From contig NZ_BONC01000072.1 in the NCBI RefSeq assembly GCF_016862515.1, forward strand, positions 1-38,846: DNA of 38,846 bases, given 5' to 3'. The translations under genes and the position numbers were made by a program. Source of the DNA: Asanoa iriomotensis (GTDB lineage Bacteria; Actinomycetota; Actinomycetes; Mycobacteriales; Micromonosporaceae). The notes beneath the pieces are model-generated. The model worked only from the letters and a program-made list of their open reading frames with translations. It was not told the DNA's origin and did not search any database. Shown here in pieces: positions 8,900-17,233 of the stretch; positions within the stretch are counted from its first letter, which is position 1; every line of letters begins with the position of its first letter.

Positions 8900-8967
8900 A
8901 ACGCGACGCACCGCAATGCGGGGGCGGCAGGCCCGGCAGCAAGCCGGCCCGCCGCCCCCGTCGCGTT
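8900..8967 (+). terminator. Strong two-part hairpin, likely transcription terminator
   Basis: Outer arms AACGCGACG (8900-8908) and CGTCGCGTT (8959-8967) pair perfectly. Inside, GGGGGCGGC (8920-8928) pairs with GCCGCCCCC (8951-8959, sharing one base with the outer arm), with further CCGGC/GCCGG pairing at 8933-8937 and 8943-8947. It begins 9 bp after the stop of the membrane protein gene, the usual place for a terminator, though a T-run is lacking. Confidence 0.6.
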
Positions 8968-8972
8968 ATGCA

Positions 8973-9082
8973 TGGAGGTGGCGGCATCACCCGCCGGGCC
9001 CCCCACGTCGCGACGGGTGATGCCGCAGGCGCGGACCAGGGGAGGATGGTCTGCGCGTAGGCACGCCCGGCCGCCACCTCCA
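8973..9082 (+). ncRNA. Candidate structured RNA element (three-way junction)
   Basis: Three stems can form together. P1: 8973-8980 with 9075-9082, 8 bp. P2: 8981-8993 with 9014-9026, a perfect 13-bp stem (GCGGCATCACCCG). P3: 9030-9038 with 9047-9055, 9 bp including one G-U pair, with GGGGAGGA in its loop. The G-U pair would be a C-A mismatch on the other strand, which favours a plus-strand RNA. Bases 8981-8985 could instead pair with 9070-9074, extending P1 and opening the base of P2, so two states are possible. It ends 195 bp upstream of the regulator at 9277. No known RNA family is recognised, and DNA-level operators are an alternative. Confidence 0.35.
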
Positions 9083-9276
9083 CGACTCGTGGTCGCGAAC
9101 CCTCGTTGGTGGCCGGCCGGACGGCAGTGCCGCCCCGCATATGTGGGCGCTAACACGAGCATGGCGAAACCGCAGGTCGAGCGCGAGGACTTTTAGCCAC
9201 GGCTGAAACACCGAGGTCAGCGGTAGGCTGATCCCCTCAGAAACCCCGCCTACCCCCGAGCGGAGTCCACGAGGCC

Positions 9277-10260
9277 GTGCTGCGGATCCACTTCACACCT
9301 GGCGACGTCGCGCGCACGCGCGTCGCGCCGGGGGCGGATCCCGTTTGGGAGCTGGTTCTCAGCCTTCAGCTGTTCCAGGCTCGGCGACCCGCGCGCGATC
9401 CGCTCCTCGCCGGCTGGCATCGGGAGGTCGCGGCCGGGCTGCGGCGGAACCCGCGGGCAGACAGCGTGCGGCTGCTGCTCGCGCTCAATCCCCCTCAGGG
9501 TTACTTCCCCGATTTCCTCACTCCGTTCGAGAGCCGGGCCGGGCTGTTGCCCGCGCTCGACGCCATCCGGTCGACGCCCGCCGCCAACCTGCGCCGCGAC
9601 CTGACGCTCCTCGCCGCCGACAACCGGCTGCCGGCCAGCGTGTCCGGGGTCGCGCGGGGTGACTCCGCCGCGCTGCACAGCCTCACCGACTCGATGGAGA
9701 GCTACCGGGAGCTGGCGATCGCGCCCTACTGGACCCGGATCGAGAGCGCCGTCGAAGCCGATCGCGGGCAGCGCGGGCGGGCCATGCTGGCCGACGGCGC
9801 GGACGGCCTGTTGGCCAGCCTCCGGCCGGCGATGCGGTGGGACGGGCAGGTGCTCGAGGTGCGGCACTATCCGGTCAGCCGGGACCTCTACCTCGACGGC
9901 CGTGGGCTGTTGCTGGTGCCGGCCTTCTTCTGCACACGTACGCCGGTCACCCTCGTCGACCCCGATCTGCCGCCGGTGCTCGTCTACCCGGTCGACCGGC
10001 TCGGCGGGCTCGACCAGCCGCCCGAGCCCGGCCGGCACCACGCGCTGGCCGCCCTGCTGGGCCGGACCAGGGCGCGCGTCCTCGAGGTCGTCGACAGCGG
10101 GTCCTCGACCAGCGAGATCGCCCAGCGCCTCGGCATCTCGCCGGCCGCCGCGAGCCAGCACACCGCCGTCCTGCGCAACGCGGGCCTCCTGGCCAGCCGC
10201 CGCGACGGCAACACGATGCTGCACACGCTCACGCCCCTGGGGCGCGGGATGCTCGATTAG
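9277..10260 (+). CDS. ArsR-family (winged-helix) transcriptional regulator
   Basis: A 327-aa protein with a long N-terminal region (about 1-240, unknown fold: LRIHFTPGDVARTRVAPGADPVWELVLSL) and a C-terminal winged-helix domain of about 75 residues. In the latter, RARVLEVVDSGSSTSEIAQRL, then ISPAAASQHTAVLRNAGLLASRRDGNTMLHTLT, is the helix-turn-helix and wing of ArsR-type repressors. No metal-binding cysteine pair is seen in the helix, so it is probably not a metal sensor. This layout is common in Streptomyces and Micromonosporaceae, often called ArsR or DUF5937-like. The start is GTG at 9277; an upstream GAGG is close to it. Its stop codon TAG lies in the left arm of the palindromic element at 10258, so the last residue or residues may be shaped by that insertion. 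Confidence 0.85.
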   Translation: MLRIHFTPGDVARTRVAPGADPVWELVLSLQLFQARRPARDPLLAGWHREVAAGLRRNPRADSVRLLLALNPPQGYFPDFLTPFESRAGLLPALDAIRSTPAANLRRDLTLLAADNRLPASVSGVARGDSAALHSLTDSMESYRELAIAPYWTRIESAVEADRGQRGRAMLADGADGLLASLRPAMRWDGQVLEVRHYPVSRDLYLDGRGLLLVPAFFCTRTPVTLVDPDLPPVLVYPVDRLGGLDQPPEPGRHHALAALLGRTRARVLEVVDSGSSTSEIAQRLGISPAAASQHTAVLRNAGLLASRRDGNTMLHTLTPLGRGMLD

Positions 10261-10351
10261 GGCGTGTCCTGCCGATCAACGTGAGCCGAGACGGAGGCCA
10301 CGCGGCGGCTGGGCCCGTCGCAGGCCGCGTTGATCGGCAGGACACGCCCTA
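10258..10351. mobile_element. MITE-like palindromic element between convergent stop codons
   Basis: Perfect 24-bp inverted repeats (10258-10281 and 10328-10351, starting TAGGGCGTGTCC) flank a 46-bp spacer. Taking TA at each end as a target duplication, the element proper is the 90 bp from 10260 to 10349 with GGGCGTGTCC termini, as in small non-autonomous transposons with TA targets. The outer TAG on each strand is the stop codon of the gene on that side. It has no coding capacity. As RNA it would form a 22-24-bp hairpin and could terminate both genes. Whether it is repeated elsewhere in the genome cannot be seen here. Confidence 0.6.
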
Positions 10352-11386
10352 GTCGTGCCAGAGGGCGATGCGGTGGTCCTCGTCGGTCACGTACATGCGC
10401 TCGCCGTCGACGATCGCGATGCCTTCGACGTTGTGGAACGGTGCGAGGTCGTCCACCACGGACGCCGCCACCCGCGGGTCCGAGCCGAGGGCGAACCGCA
10501 CGTGGCTGCAGGTGACGTCTCCGCCCATCGGGTGGTCGTCGAGCAGCACCGACCCCTTCCCCAACGCGTCGATCGAGCCCACCACCGCTTCGAAACCCGA
10601 CGAAGTCGCGGTCAGCGCGCGGAAACCCGTCAGCGTGCCGGGTGGGGTCACGCCGGTCAGGGCGTACGCCCGGACGACCGCCGGCCAACTGCGCGGGTCC
10701 GCGTCGAACATGCCCTCGACACCCGAGATCTCCACCAGGATCGGCTCGCCGTCCTGGGTCACCGGGAACCGGAGCCCGAGCAGCAGCGTGCCGGCGGGCG
10801 TGAAGGCGGCGGCCTCCACGTTCACCGGCAGGTCGCCGATGATCAGCCGGTCGACCCACGTCTTCGCCTTCGCCGCACCGCGGATCTGGGTCTCGCGGAT
10901 GAACCGCTGGTGCACCCGCTCGCCCGCCGGCAGCGGGCTGATGTCCGCCGCCACCAGCGCGTCGTTGATCGCCCGGTGCAACCGGAACTGGTTGCGCACC
11001 ACGTGCAGCTTGACCACACCCCGGGCCGCCTCGGCCTCCCGGAACCGCGCGAAGAACGCCCGCTTCGGTCGCAGCGGCCCGCCCTTGGAGCCGAAGTGCG
11101 AGCCGATCACGTACACCCAGCCGTCGCGGTGTGCCAGCGCTTCGCCGTCCTCGGTGCGGCCCGCCTCGTGGCCCGCGTCGAAGCCCTGGTGGTGCGCCGC
11201 CCAACTGCCGTCGTGACCCTGGACGAGCAGGGCCACGCACGCCTCGACCGGGCCCTCGTCGAGCACGGTCCACAAGCCACGGCGCGCCCCATGGGCCGAG
11301 AGCAACGCCGGTGAGAGCACGGGCAGCAGGTCGCTCGCCTCGTTGCCGGCGACGGACAACTCCACATGGCGCAATGGCGCGGTCAT
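10349..11386 (-). CDS. DUF3616-like protein
   Basis: A 345-aa protein of unknown function. It resembles DUF3616 proteins, which have a beta-propeller-like pattern. The stretch LPVNVEAAAFTPAGTLLLGLRFPV with following ILVEISGVEGMF matches that family's core, and VYVIGSHFGSKGGPLRPKRA and FHNVEGIAIVDGERMYVTDEDH look like repeated blades. No signal peptide is seen. ATG at 11386 is taken as the start; a GTG two codons upstream (11392) is equally possible, and neither has a good ribosome-binding site. It starts 17-11 bp after manC on the same strand, so it probably shares the glycosyltransferase-manC transcript. Its TAG stop falls in the right arm of the palindromic element. Confidence 0.7.
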   Translation of the reverse strand: MTAPLRHVELSVAGNEASDLLPVLSPALLSAHGARRGLWTVLDEGPVEACVALLVQGHDGSWAAHHQGFDAGHEAGRTEDGEALAHRDGWVYVIGSHFGSKGGPLRPKRAFFARFREAEAARGVVKLHVVRNQFRLHRAINDALVAADISPLPAGERVHQRFIRETQIRGAAKAKTWVDRLIIGDLPVNVEAAAFTPAGTLLLGLRFPVTQDGEPILVEISGVEGMFDADPRSWPAVVRAYALTGVTPPGTLTGFRALTATSSGFEAVVGSIDALGKGSVLLDDHPMGGDVTCSHVRFALGSDPRVAASVVDDLAPFHNVEGIAIVDGERMYVTDEDHRIALWHD

Positions 11387-11402
11387 GTGCACAGCCTAAG
11401 GA

Positions 11403-12506
11403 TCAGCAGAAACCCTCGTCGCCACGCGCCTTGAGCTCGTCGACCAGCTTTTTCACGTCCTGCGAGCGCTCGCGGGAGCAGACCAGGATCACGTCGGGTG
11501 TGTCCACGATCACCAGATCGTCGACGCCGAGAGCCGCGACCAGGCGCCCGGAGTGCGGCACCACGACCAGGCGGTCCGTGTCGCGCAGCAGCACGCCGGG
11601 CTTCTCGCCCGGGTGGTCGGCGCCGCCGCCGAGCACCACGTTGCCGCGCGCGTCGCCGGGCAGCACCTCGCCCAGCGTCTGGAAGTCGCCGACGTCCGTC
11701 CAGCCGAAGTCGCCGGGCACCGTGCCGACCCGGCCGGCGGCGGCGGCACCCTCCATCACCGCGTAGTCGACCGAGATCTTGGTCAGCGTGGGCCACACGG
11801 AGGCCAGGACCTCGTCGCCGTCGGGCTCGTCCCAGGCCGCCGCGACGCGGCACAGCCCCTCGTGCAGGCTCGGCTGCTGGCGGGCCAACTCCGCCAGGAA
11901 CGCGTCGACACGCCACACGAACATGCCGGCGTTCCACAGGTGGTCACCGGACTCGACATATTGCTTGGCCAGCTCGTACGCCGGCTTCTCGGCGAACGCC
12001 TCGACCATCCGCACCGGGCCCGGGCCGACCTCGTCGCCGCAGTGGAGGTAGCCGTAGCCGGTCTCCGGGCGGGTCGGCGTGATCCCGATGGTCATCAGCA
12101 GCCCGCGCTCGGCGCCGGCCACCGCGTCACGCACCACGGACACGAACTGAGCGGGGTTGGTGATCAGGTGGTCGGCCGCGAACGCGCCCATGATCGCCGA
12201 TGGCGAACGCCGGGCGATCAGCGCCGCCGCCAGGCCGACCGCGGCGCACGAGTCGCGGGCCGACGGCTCGACCAGGATGTTCTCCTCGGGCAGGGCGGTG
12301 AGCTGCCGGGCGACGGCGGCCGCGTGCGCGGCACCGGTCACCACCATCGTCCCTTCGGGACCCGCCAGCGGCTCCAGGCGCTCGGCCGTCGCTTGGAGCA
12401 GCGAGAGCGGACTGCCGGACAGGGGATGGAGGAACTTCGGCTGGTGGAGTCGGGACAGCGGCCACAGTCGGGTGCCGCTGCCGCCGGCCAGGATCACGGC
12501 GTGCAT
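11403..12506 (-). CDS. manC: Mannose-1-phosphate guanylyltransferase
   Basis: A 367-aa enzyme that makes GDP-mannose from mannose-1-phosphate and GTP, supplying mannosylation of lipids and proteins. The nucleotidyltransferase signature GGSGTRLWPLSR is at residues 8-19, followed by PKFL (Lys of the active site). Other family pieces are AFAADHLI, GYGYLHCGD, AFAEKPA, LWNAGMFVWR and VPGDFGWTDVGDFQTLG. The length is that of the single-domain form, lacking the C-terminal isomerase domain of long proteobacterial ManC. It lies 30 bp after the glycosyltransferase gene and before the DUF3616-like gene, all minus. The M. tuberculosis counterpart (Rv3264c) likewise sits near fbiAB. Confidence 0.93.
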   Translation of the reverse strand: MHAVILAGGSGTRLWPLSRLHQPKFLHPLSGSPLSLLQATAERLEPLAGPEGTMVVTGAAHAAAVARQLTALPEENILVEPSARDSCAAVGLAAALIARRSPSAIMGAFAADHLITNPAQFVSVVRDAVAGAERGLLMTIGITPTRPETGYGYLHCGDEVGPGPVRMVEAFAEKPAYELAKQYVESGDHLWNAGMFVWRVDAFLAELARQQPSLHEGLCRVAAAWDEPDGDEVLASVWPTLTKISVDYAVMEGAAAAGRVGTVPGDFGWTDVGDFQTLGEVLPGDARGNVVLGGGADHPGEKPGVLLRDTDRLVVVPHSGRLVAALGVDDLVIVDTPDVILVCSRERSQDVKKLVDELKARGDEGFC

Positions 12507-12536
12507 AGGGCAATCATCCCGGAAGTGCCTCCGGCC

Positions 12537-13679
12537 TCAGGCCCGGGCCCGTTGCCACGCGGCGATGTGCACCTCGGCGCTCGACTCCCAGGTGAACTCC
12601 TTGGCCCGGTCGACGCCGGCCTTGGCCAGCGCCATCCGGCGCGGCTCGTCGTCGAGCAGGGCGGCCAGGTCGACGGCGATCTGGGCAGGATCTTCGCTCG
12701 TGTAAGCCACCGCGTCGCCGCCGACCTCGGGCAGCGAGAGCCGCGGCGTGGTCAGCACCGGCACCGCGCAGGCCATCGCCTCGAGGATCGGCAGGCCGAA
12801 ACCCTCACCGAAGGAGGGATAGGCCGCGACCAGCGCACCGCCGAGGAACCCGGGCAGGTCGGCGTAACGCAGGTAGCCCGGGCGGAGCAGGCGCAGGTGG
12901 CCAGGCACCTCGGCGACCGCGCGGTCGATGTCGTCGTCGTGGCCCTGCCCGCCGGCGATCACCAGCGCGGGCGGGTTGGGCCGGTCGTGCACCGCCTTGA
13001 CCCAGCCACGGATCAGGCTCGGCACGTTTTTACGCGGCTCCTTGGCACCGAGGAACGCGACGTAGCTGGTGCCGGCCAGACCCAGCCGGGCCGCGACCCG
13101 GGCCTTCTCGTCGGCGGTCGGCGGGTGGAACGCGGTCGGGTCGACGCCGTGGTAGGCCACGTCGACCCGGGTCGGGTCGGCGTCGAGCAGGCGGATCAGC
13201 TCGTCACGGGTCGCCTTGCTCGGCACGATCACCCGGTGGGCGCGGCGCAGCGAGGTCTTGATCGCGCTGCGGAAGAACGTGCGCCGGGACTTGTCGTAGT
13301 GCTCCGGCTCGGTGAAGAACGTGGCGTCGTGGACCGTCACCGTCACGGGGCAGCCGGCCCGCAGCGGGCAGGTGTAGAACGGCGAGTGCAGCACGTCGGC
13401 GCCGACCTGCTGGGCGAGCAGCGGCAGGCCGGTCTGCTCCCAGGCGAGCCGGGCGGGCCGGTGCGCGACCGCGGCCGGCGCGGCGACGACCTCGGCGGCC
13501 GGGAGCATCCTGGTGTAACGCTCCGCATCCGTCCGCAGGCCGACCACCGCCAGCTCCACCTCGGAGCCGATCACCTTGCCGAGCGCGCCTAGCAACCCGT
13601 CGACGTAGCGGCCCACCCCGCCGCGGTCGGCGGGGACGCTGGTGGCGTCGACGAGAACGCGGGGCGGACCGGAAGTCAC
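12537..13679 (-). CDS. Glycosyltransferase family 4 (GT-B fold), probable mannosyltransferase
   Basis: A 380-aa GT4-type transferase with two Rossmann-like domains. The N-terminal acceptor domain has the loop DRGGVGRYVDGLL (residues 18-30) and HSPFYTCPL. The C-terminal domain begins at about residue 205 with YVAFLGAKEPRKNVPSLIRG and holds the E-x7-E motif EGFGLPILE (Glu292 and Glu300), which binds the nucleotide sugar. The donor is not certain, but the next gene makes GDP-mannose, so a mannosyltransferase is likely (inference). The GTG start is preceded by GAGGAG. It is the first gene of the operon with manC and the DUF3616-like gene, and is divergent from the gene at 13817. Confidence 0.88.
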   Translation of the reverse strand: MTSGPPRVLVDATSVPADRGGVGRYVDGLLGALGKVIGSEVELAVVGLRTDAERYTRMLPAAEVVAAPAAVAHRPARLAWEQTGLPLLAQQVGADVLHSPFYTCPLRAGCPVTVTVHDATFFTEPEHYDKSRRTFFRSAIKTSLRRAHRVIVPSKATRDELIRLLDADPTRVDVAYHGVDPTAFHPPTADEKARVAARLGLAGTSYVAFLGAKEPRKNVPSLIRGWVKAVHDRPNPPALVIAGGQGHDDDIDRAVAEVPGHLRLLRPGYLRYADLPGFLGGALVAAYPSFGEGFGLPILEAMACAVPVLTTPRLSLPEVGGDAVAYTSEDPAQIAVDLAALLDDEPRRMALAKAGVDRAKEFTWESSAEVHIAAWQRARA

Positions 13680-13803
13680 GGTGCGGGCTCCTCAAGGGTG
13701 CGGTGTGTGCCAGGCCACTATGGCCCCAAGCCTACGCTGGGCCCGCGACGGGCCGGAGCCGGTGACACCGTCACGGAACGGCAAACGATCGATGGCTAAC
13801 CGG

Positions 13804-13809
13804 TAAGGT
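13804..13809 (+). promoter_or_regulatory. Possible -10 box of a leaderless promoter (TIGR03089 gene)
   Basis: TAAGGT lies seven bases before ATG 13817, the distance seen for leaderless actinobacterial transcripts. The same AAGG could instead be read as a weak ribosome-binding site. No clear -35 is visible. Confidence 0.3.
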
Positions 13810-13816
13810 GCGACCG

Positions 13817-14494
13817 ATGGTCGAGGTAGACGCGGGCGAAATCGCCCGGATGTTCGCCGCCGCAATCCGGCGAGATCCGACAAGACCCCTTTTGACCTGG
13901 TACGACGATGCGACCGGCGAGCGGACCGAACTGTCCGGCGCCACGCTCGACAACTGGGTCGAGAAGACCGCCAACCTGCTCGTCGACGGCTCGGGTCTGG
14001 GCGACGGCGACCAGGCCGGCGTGCTGCTGCCCCCGCACTGGCAGACCGCCGCCGTGCTGCTGGGCTGCTGGGCGGCCGGCGTGCGGCCGATCGCGACACC
14101 GGCCCCGGTGGACGTGCTGTTCGCCGCCGAGGCCCGGATCGCCGAGGCGGACGGCTGGTCCGCCGGCGACCGCTTCGCGCTCAACCTCCACCCGTTCGCG
14201 TTGCCGATGCGGGACGTGCCGGCGGGCTGGCAGGACTACACGGTCGCGGTGCGCGCGTTCGGTGACGTCTTTCCCGCGTACCCCCGTGGTGCTGCTGACT
14301 GGCGCCAGGACGACCCGTTCGGGCTCAAGCCCGGCGACCGCGTGTTGATCGACGCCGCGCGGCACCCGGACCCCGCGGACTGGCTGCTCGCCCCGCTCGC
14401 CGCCGGGGCCAGCATCGTGCTGTGCGGCAACCTCGATCGGGCGAAGCTCGCCGGCCGGATCGCCGGCGAGCAGGTCACCCGGGACCTCAGCTGA
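13817..14494 (+). CDS. TIGR03089 family protein (truncated AMP-ligase-like)
   Basis: A 225-aa protein of the actinobacterial TIGR03089 family, which resembles the N-terminal part of acyl-CoA synthetases (DPTRPLLTWYDDATGERTELSGATLDNWVEKTANLL, then GVLLPPHWQTAAVLLGCWAAGV). It lacks the ATP-binding loop and the C-terminal domain, so it should not be a complete ligase; the role is unknown. The M. tuberculosis counterpart (Rv3268) lies in the same neighbourhood. Its 3' end overlaps that of the convergent acetoacetyl-CoA synthetase gene by 8 bp (14487-14494). ATG at 13817 was preferred over an in-frame GTG three codons upstream. Confidence 0.88.
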   Translation: MVEVDAGEIARMFAAAIRRDPTRPLLTWYDDATGERTELSGATLDNWVEKTANLLVDGSGLGDGDQAGVLLPPHWQTAAVLLGCWAAGVRPIATPAPVDVLFAAEARIAEADGWSAGDRFALNLHPFALPMRDVPAGWQDYTVAVRAFGDVFPAYPRGAADWRQDDPFGLKPGDRVLIDAARHPDPADWLLAPLAAGASIVLCGNLDRAKLAGRIAGEQVTRDLS

Positions 14495-16442
14495 CCCCTT
14501 CGCGGGCCAGCTTCTCGAACGCGGCCAGCGACTCCGGGTTGGCCAGCGCGCCCTTGGCCGCCGCGTCGTCCACCGACGCGCCGGTGAGGATCTTCTTGAC
14601 CGGCACCTCGAGCTTCTTGCCGGACAGCGTGCGCGGCACGCCGGCCACGCGGTAGACCGCGTCCGGCACGTGCCGGGGCGACAACGCCGAACGCAGCTCC
14701 TTGGCGATCTTGGCCGTCAGGTCGCCGTCGAGGTCGCGGCCGTCGGTGGTGACCACGAAGAGCAACAGCTCGCCGGCGCCGCCTTCGTTGTCTTCCAGGT
14801 GTACGACCAGCGAGTCGGCGATCTCCGGGAGCCCCTCGACCACCGAGTAGAACTCGGCCGTGCCGAGCCGCACCCCGCCCCGGTTGAGCGTGGCGTCCGA
14901 GCGGCCGGTGATCACGCAGCCGCCGTGCTCGTTGATCGTGATCCAGTCGCCGTGCCGCCACACGCCCGGGTAGACGTCGAAGTACGCCTCCCGGTAGCGG
15001 CTGGCGTCGGGGTCGTTCCAGAACCCGACCGGCATGCTCGGCATCGGCTCGGTGATGACCAGCTCGCCGAGCTGGTCGCGGACCGGCGTGCCGTCCGGCG
15101 CGTACGCCTCGACCGCCGCACCCAACGCCCGGCAGGCGATCTCACCGGAGCGCACGGGCAGCAGCGGCACCCCGCCGACGAAGCCGGTGCACACGTCGGT
15201 GCCACCGGAGAGCGACTGGAGCTGGAGGGTGTCGCTGACGGCCGCGTACACCCATGCGAAGCCCTCGGGCGGCAGTGGCGCGCCCGTCGAGCCGAGCCCG
15301 CGCAGGGCGCTCAGGTCGTGATCGGCCTTCGGGATCAGCTCCGATTTCCGGCAAGCCAGCAGGAACGGCGCGGACGTGCCGAAATAGGTCGTCCGGGTGT
15401 CTTCCGCCAGCGCCCACAGCGTGTCGAGGCTCGGCGCGCCGGGGTTGCCGTCGAACAACACGATCGTCGCGCCGACCGCCGGGCCGGAGACGAGGAAGTT
15501 CCACATCATCCAGCCGGTGGTGGTGAACCAGAAGAACCGGTCCGCCGGGCCGAGGTCGTGGTGCAGGGCCAGCATCTTGAGGTGCTCGAGCAGGATGCCG
15601 CCGTGGCCGTGCACGATCGGCTTCGGCAGGCCGGTGGTGCCCGACGAGTAGAGCACGTACAGCGGGTGGTCGAAGGGCAGGGCCGCGAAGGTCAGCGGCT
15701 CGTCGGTGGGCGCGGTCAGCGCGTCCCAGCCCGACTCGCCGCCCGGCGCCAGGTAGTCGATCATCACCAGGTGCTCGACCGAGGGCAGCGCCTCCCGGAT
15801 CGCCGCCACCTCGGCGCGGCGGTCGACGGGCTTGTCGCCGTAGCGGTAGCCGTCGACCGCGACCAGCACCTTGGGCTCGATCTGCTGCCAGCGGTCGCAG
15901 ACGCTGCGGGTGCCGAACTCGGGCGCGCAGGAGGAGAAGATCGCGCCGAGGCTGGCCGTCGCCAGCATGAGCACGTACGTCTCCGGGATGTTCGGCGCGT
16001 ACGCGGCGACCCGGTCGCCCGGCCCCACCCCGAGCCTGCGCAGTCCCGCCGCGCAGCGCCGTACCCCGTCACGCAGTTGATCCTTGGTCAGGGTCTGCGG
16101 CGCGCGGGTCTGGCCGTGCGCGATCACCGCGGGGTCGTCACCGGCCCGGCCCGGCATGCGCAGCACGTTCTCGGCGTAGTTGAGGGTCGCCCCCGGGAAC
16201 CAGCGGGTGCCCGGCATCTCGCGGTCGGTGAGCACCTCGGCCGGCGGGGTATGGCTGACCACCTCGAAGTAGTCCCAGATCGAGCGCCAGAACGCCGCGA
16301 CGTCAAGCACCGACCACTGCCGCAGCGCCTCGTAGTCGGCGAAGGCCAGACCCCGCTCCCGCTCGAGCCACCCCAGGTAGTGGCCGATCCGGCTGGTCTC
16401 GCGTACGTCGGACGGCGGCGTCCACAGCACCTCGTTGCTCAT
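14487..16442 (-). CDS. aacS: Acetoacetate-CoA ligase (acetoacetyl-CoA synthetase)
   Basis: A 651-aa member of the ANL (AMP-forming) superfamily that activates acetoacetate with ATP and CoA. The N-terminal cap with WTPPSDVRETSRIGHYLGWL and WFPGATLNYAEN matches acetoacetyl-CoA and acetyl-CoA synthetases. The ATP loop YSSGTTGLPKPIVHGHGG spans about residues 265-282. FFWFTTTGWMMWN is diagnostic for acetoacetyl-CoA synthetase. The hinge TGRSDATLNRGGVRLGTAEFY and the catalytic lysine in SGKKLEV (Lys609) are present. The length is normal. ATG at 16442 has GGGGAGG eight bases upstream; an in-frame extension to 16499 has no such support. It is convergent with TIGR03089 and divergent from the gene at 16530. 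Confidence 0.94.
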   Translation of the reverse strand: MSNEVLWTPPSDVRETSRIGHYLGWLERERGLAFADYEALRQWSVLDVAAFWRSIWDYFEVVSHTPPAEVLTDREMPGTRWFPGATLNYAENVLRMPGRAGDDPAVIAHGQTRAPQTLTKDQLRDGVRRCAAGLRRLGVGPGDRVAAYAPNIPETYVLMLATASLGAIFSSCAPEFGTRSVCDRWQQIEPKVLVAVDGYRYGDKPVDRRAEVAAIREALPSVEHLVMIDYLAPGGESGWDALTAPTDEPLTFAALPFDHPLYVLYSSGTTGLPKPIVHGHGGILLEHLKMLALHHDLGPADRFFWFTTTGWMMWNFLVSGPAVGATIVLFDGNPGAPSLDTLWALAEDTRTTYFGTSAPFLLACRKSELIPKADHDLSALRGLGSTGAPLPPEGFAWVYAAVSDTLQLQSLSGGTDVCTGFVGGVPLLPVRSGEIACRALGAAVEAYAPDGTPVRDQLGELVITEPMPSMPVGFWNDPDASRYREAYFDVYPGVWRHGDWITINEHGGCVITGRSDATLNRGGVRLGTAEFYSVVEGLPEIADSLVVHLEDNEGGAGELLLFVVTTDGRDLDGDLTAKIAKELRSALSPRHVPDAVYRVAGVPRTLSGKKLEVPVKKILTGASVDDAAAKGALANPESLAAFEKLAREGVS

Positions 16443-16517
16443 CCGGCCATCCTCCCCTATCGGTGCAGCTAGGCATGTGGGTCCCACGCACACATTCACG
16501 GGTCAGACCGGCTCCGG

Positions 16518-16523
16518 TACGGT
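16518..16523 (+). promoter_or_regulatory. Possible -10 box of a leaderless promoter
   Basis: TACGGT lies six bases upstream of the GTG at 16530, which has no ribosome-binding site. The same hexamer is at 17199-17204 upstream of the paralogous gene. A leaderless transcript is inferred for the first gene. Confidence 0.35.
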
Positions 16524-16529
16524 GCTCGC

Positions 16530-17171
16530 GTGCGTCATCTATGGAGCCTGCTCGGCGGCATTGTGGCCGCGCCCGTGGTCTGGATCCTGCTCGCGCTCGG
16601 CCAGGACGGGTCGGCCTCGACCATCGGCACCTGGGCCGAGACGTCGGCGTTCAACACCGCCCGGCTGATCGGACCCGCGGTCTACCTCGCCGCCGCCGGC
16701 ATCGGCCTCGGCGTCCTCGCCACGCTGCGCTGGTCGCCGCTCGGCCCGGTGGTCGCGGGGTTGCTGCTGATGGCGCCGTACGTCGGCATGTTCATCGCGC
16801 CGCTGCGGGTGCGCTCGGCGGTGCCGGGCGGCTGGCGACTGTTCGGCGACCCGCTGCCGCTGCGCCTCGTGCTCGACAACGGCACGCTGTTCTTCCTCGG
16901 TCTGCTGCTGCTGATGGCCGCGTTCAGCGTGCAGCGCTGGCGGCGCTGGCCGGTCCCCGCGCCGGTCAGTTCGGGCGTCGCCGACACCAACCCGGATCTG
17001 TTCGGCGGCTTCCCGACGGACCCCGACACCAAGCCGCCGTCGCTGGCCTATCCGCCGGCCGACGTCCCGGCGCCGCGCGCCGAGCCGTTCGGCGGGGGCG
17101 CGCCGAGCGCCGGGGGCTCACCCTGGGCGTCACCGCCGGCGCCCTACCGGCCTGACGCTAAGGCCGAATAG
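16530..17171 (+). CDS. Membrane protein, paralogue of the next gene
   Basis: A 213-aa protein of unknown function. It begins MRHLWSLLGGIVAAPVVWILLALG, then has hydrophobic segments at about residues 7-24, 45-66, 72-91 and 117-135, with an amphipathic stretch around VPGGWRLFGDPLPLR. The tail from about residue 145 is Pro/Gly/Ala-rich and cytoplasmic in appearance. The next gene starts with the same seven residues (MRHLWSL) and has the same layout, so the two are tandem duplicates that have diverged. GTG at 16530 follows a possible -10 box directly, suggesting a leaderless mRNA. Confidence 0.82.
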   Translation: MRHLWSLLGGIVAAPVVWILLALGQDGSASTIGTWAETSAFNTARLIGPAVYLAAAGIGLGVLATLRWSPLGPVVAGLLLMAPYVGMFIAPLRVRSAVPGGWRLFGDPLPLRLVLDNGTLFFLGLLLLMAAFSVQRWRRWPVPAPVSSGVADTNPDLFGGFPTDPDTKPPSLAYPPADVPAPRAEPFGGGAPSAGGSPWASPPAPYRPDAKAE

Positions 17172-17233
17172 GCGACAGAGTTCGCCGCCCACGCGGGGTA
17201 CGGTGCGCACACCTACCCCGTCGGGAGGCCTCG

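Larger units (their letters stand above)
8892..9276. other. Intergenic region rich in hairpins
   Basis: The 385 bp between two plus-strand genes contain no convincing gene. They contain a terminator-like stem at 8900-8967 and a possible three-way-junction fold at 8973-9082, both listed separately. A possible -10 hexamer TAGGCT (about 9231-9236) may serve the gene at 9277. A 30-codon frame (8968-9060) overlaps the folded region but lacks a ribosome-binding site. Confidence 0.6.

Noticed and set aside
8968-9060. A 30-codon leader-peptide-like frame inside the hairpin cluster
   Set aside because: There is no ribosome-binding site and no run of a regulatory amino acid. Coding is not supported, although it could be tested.
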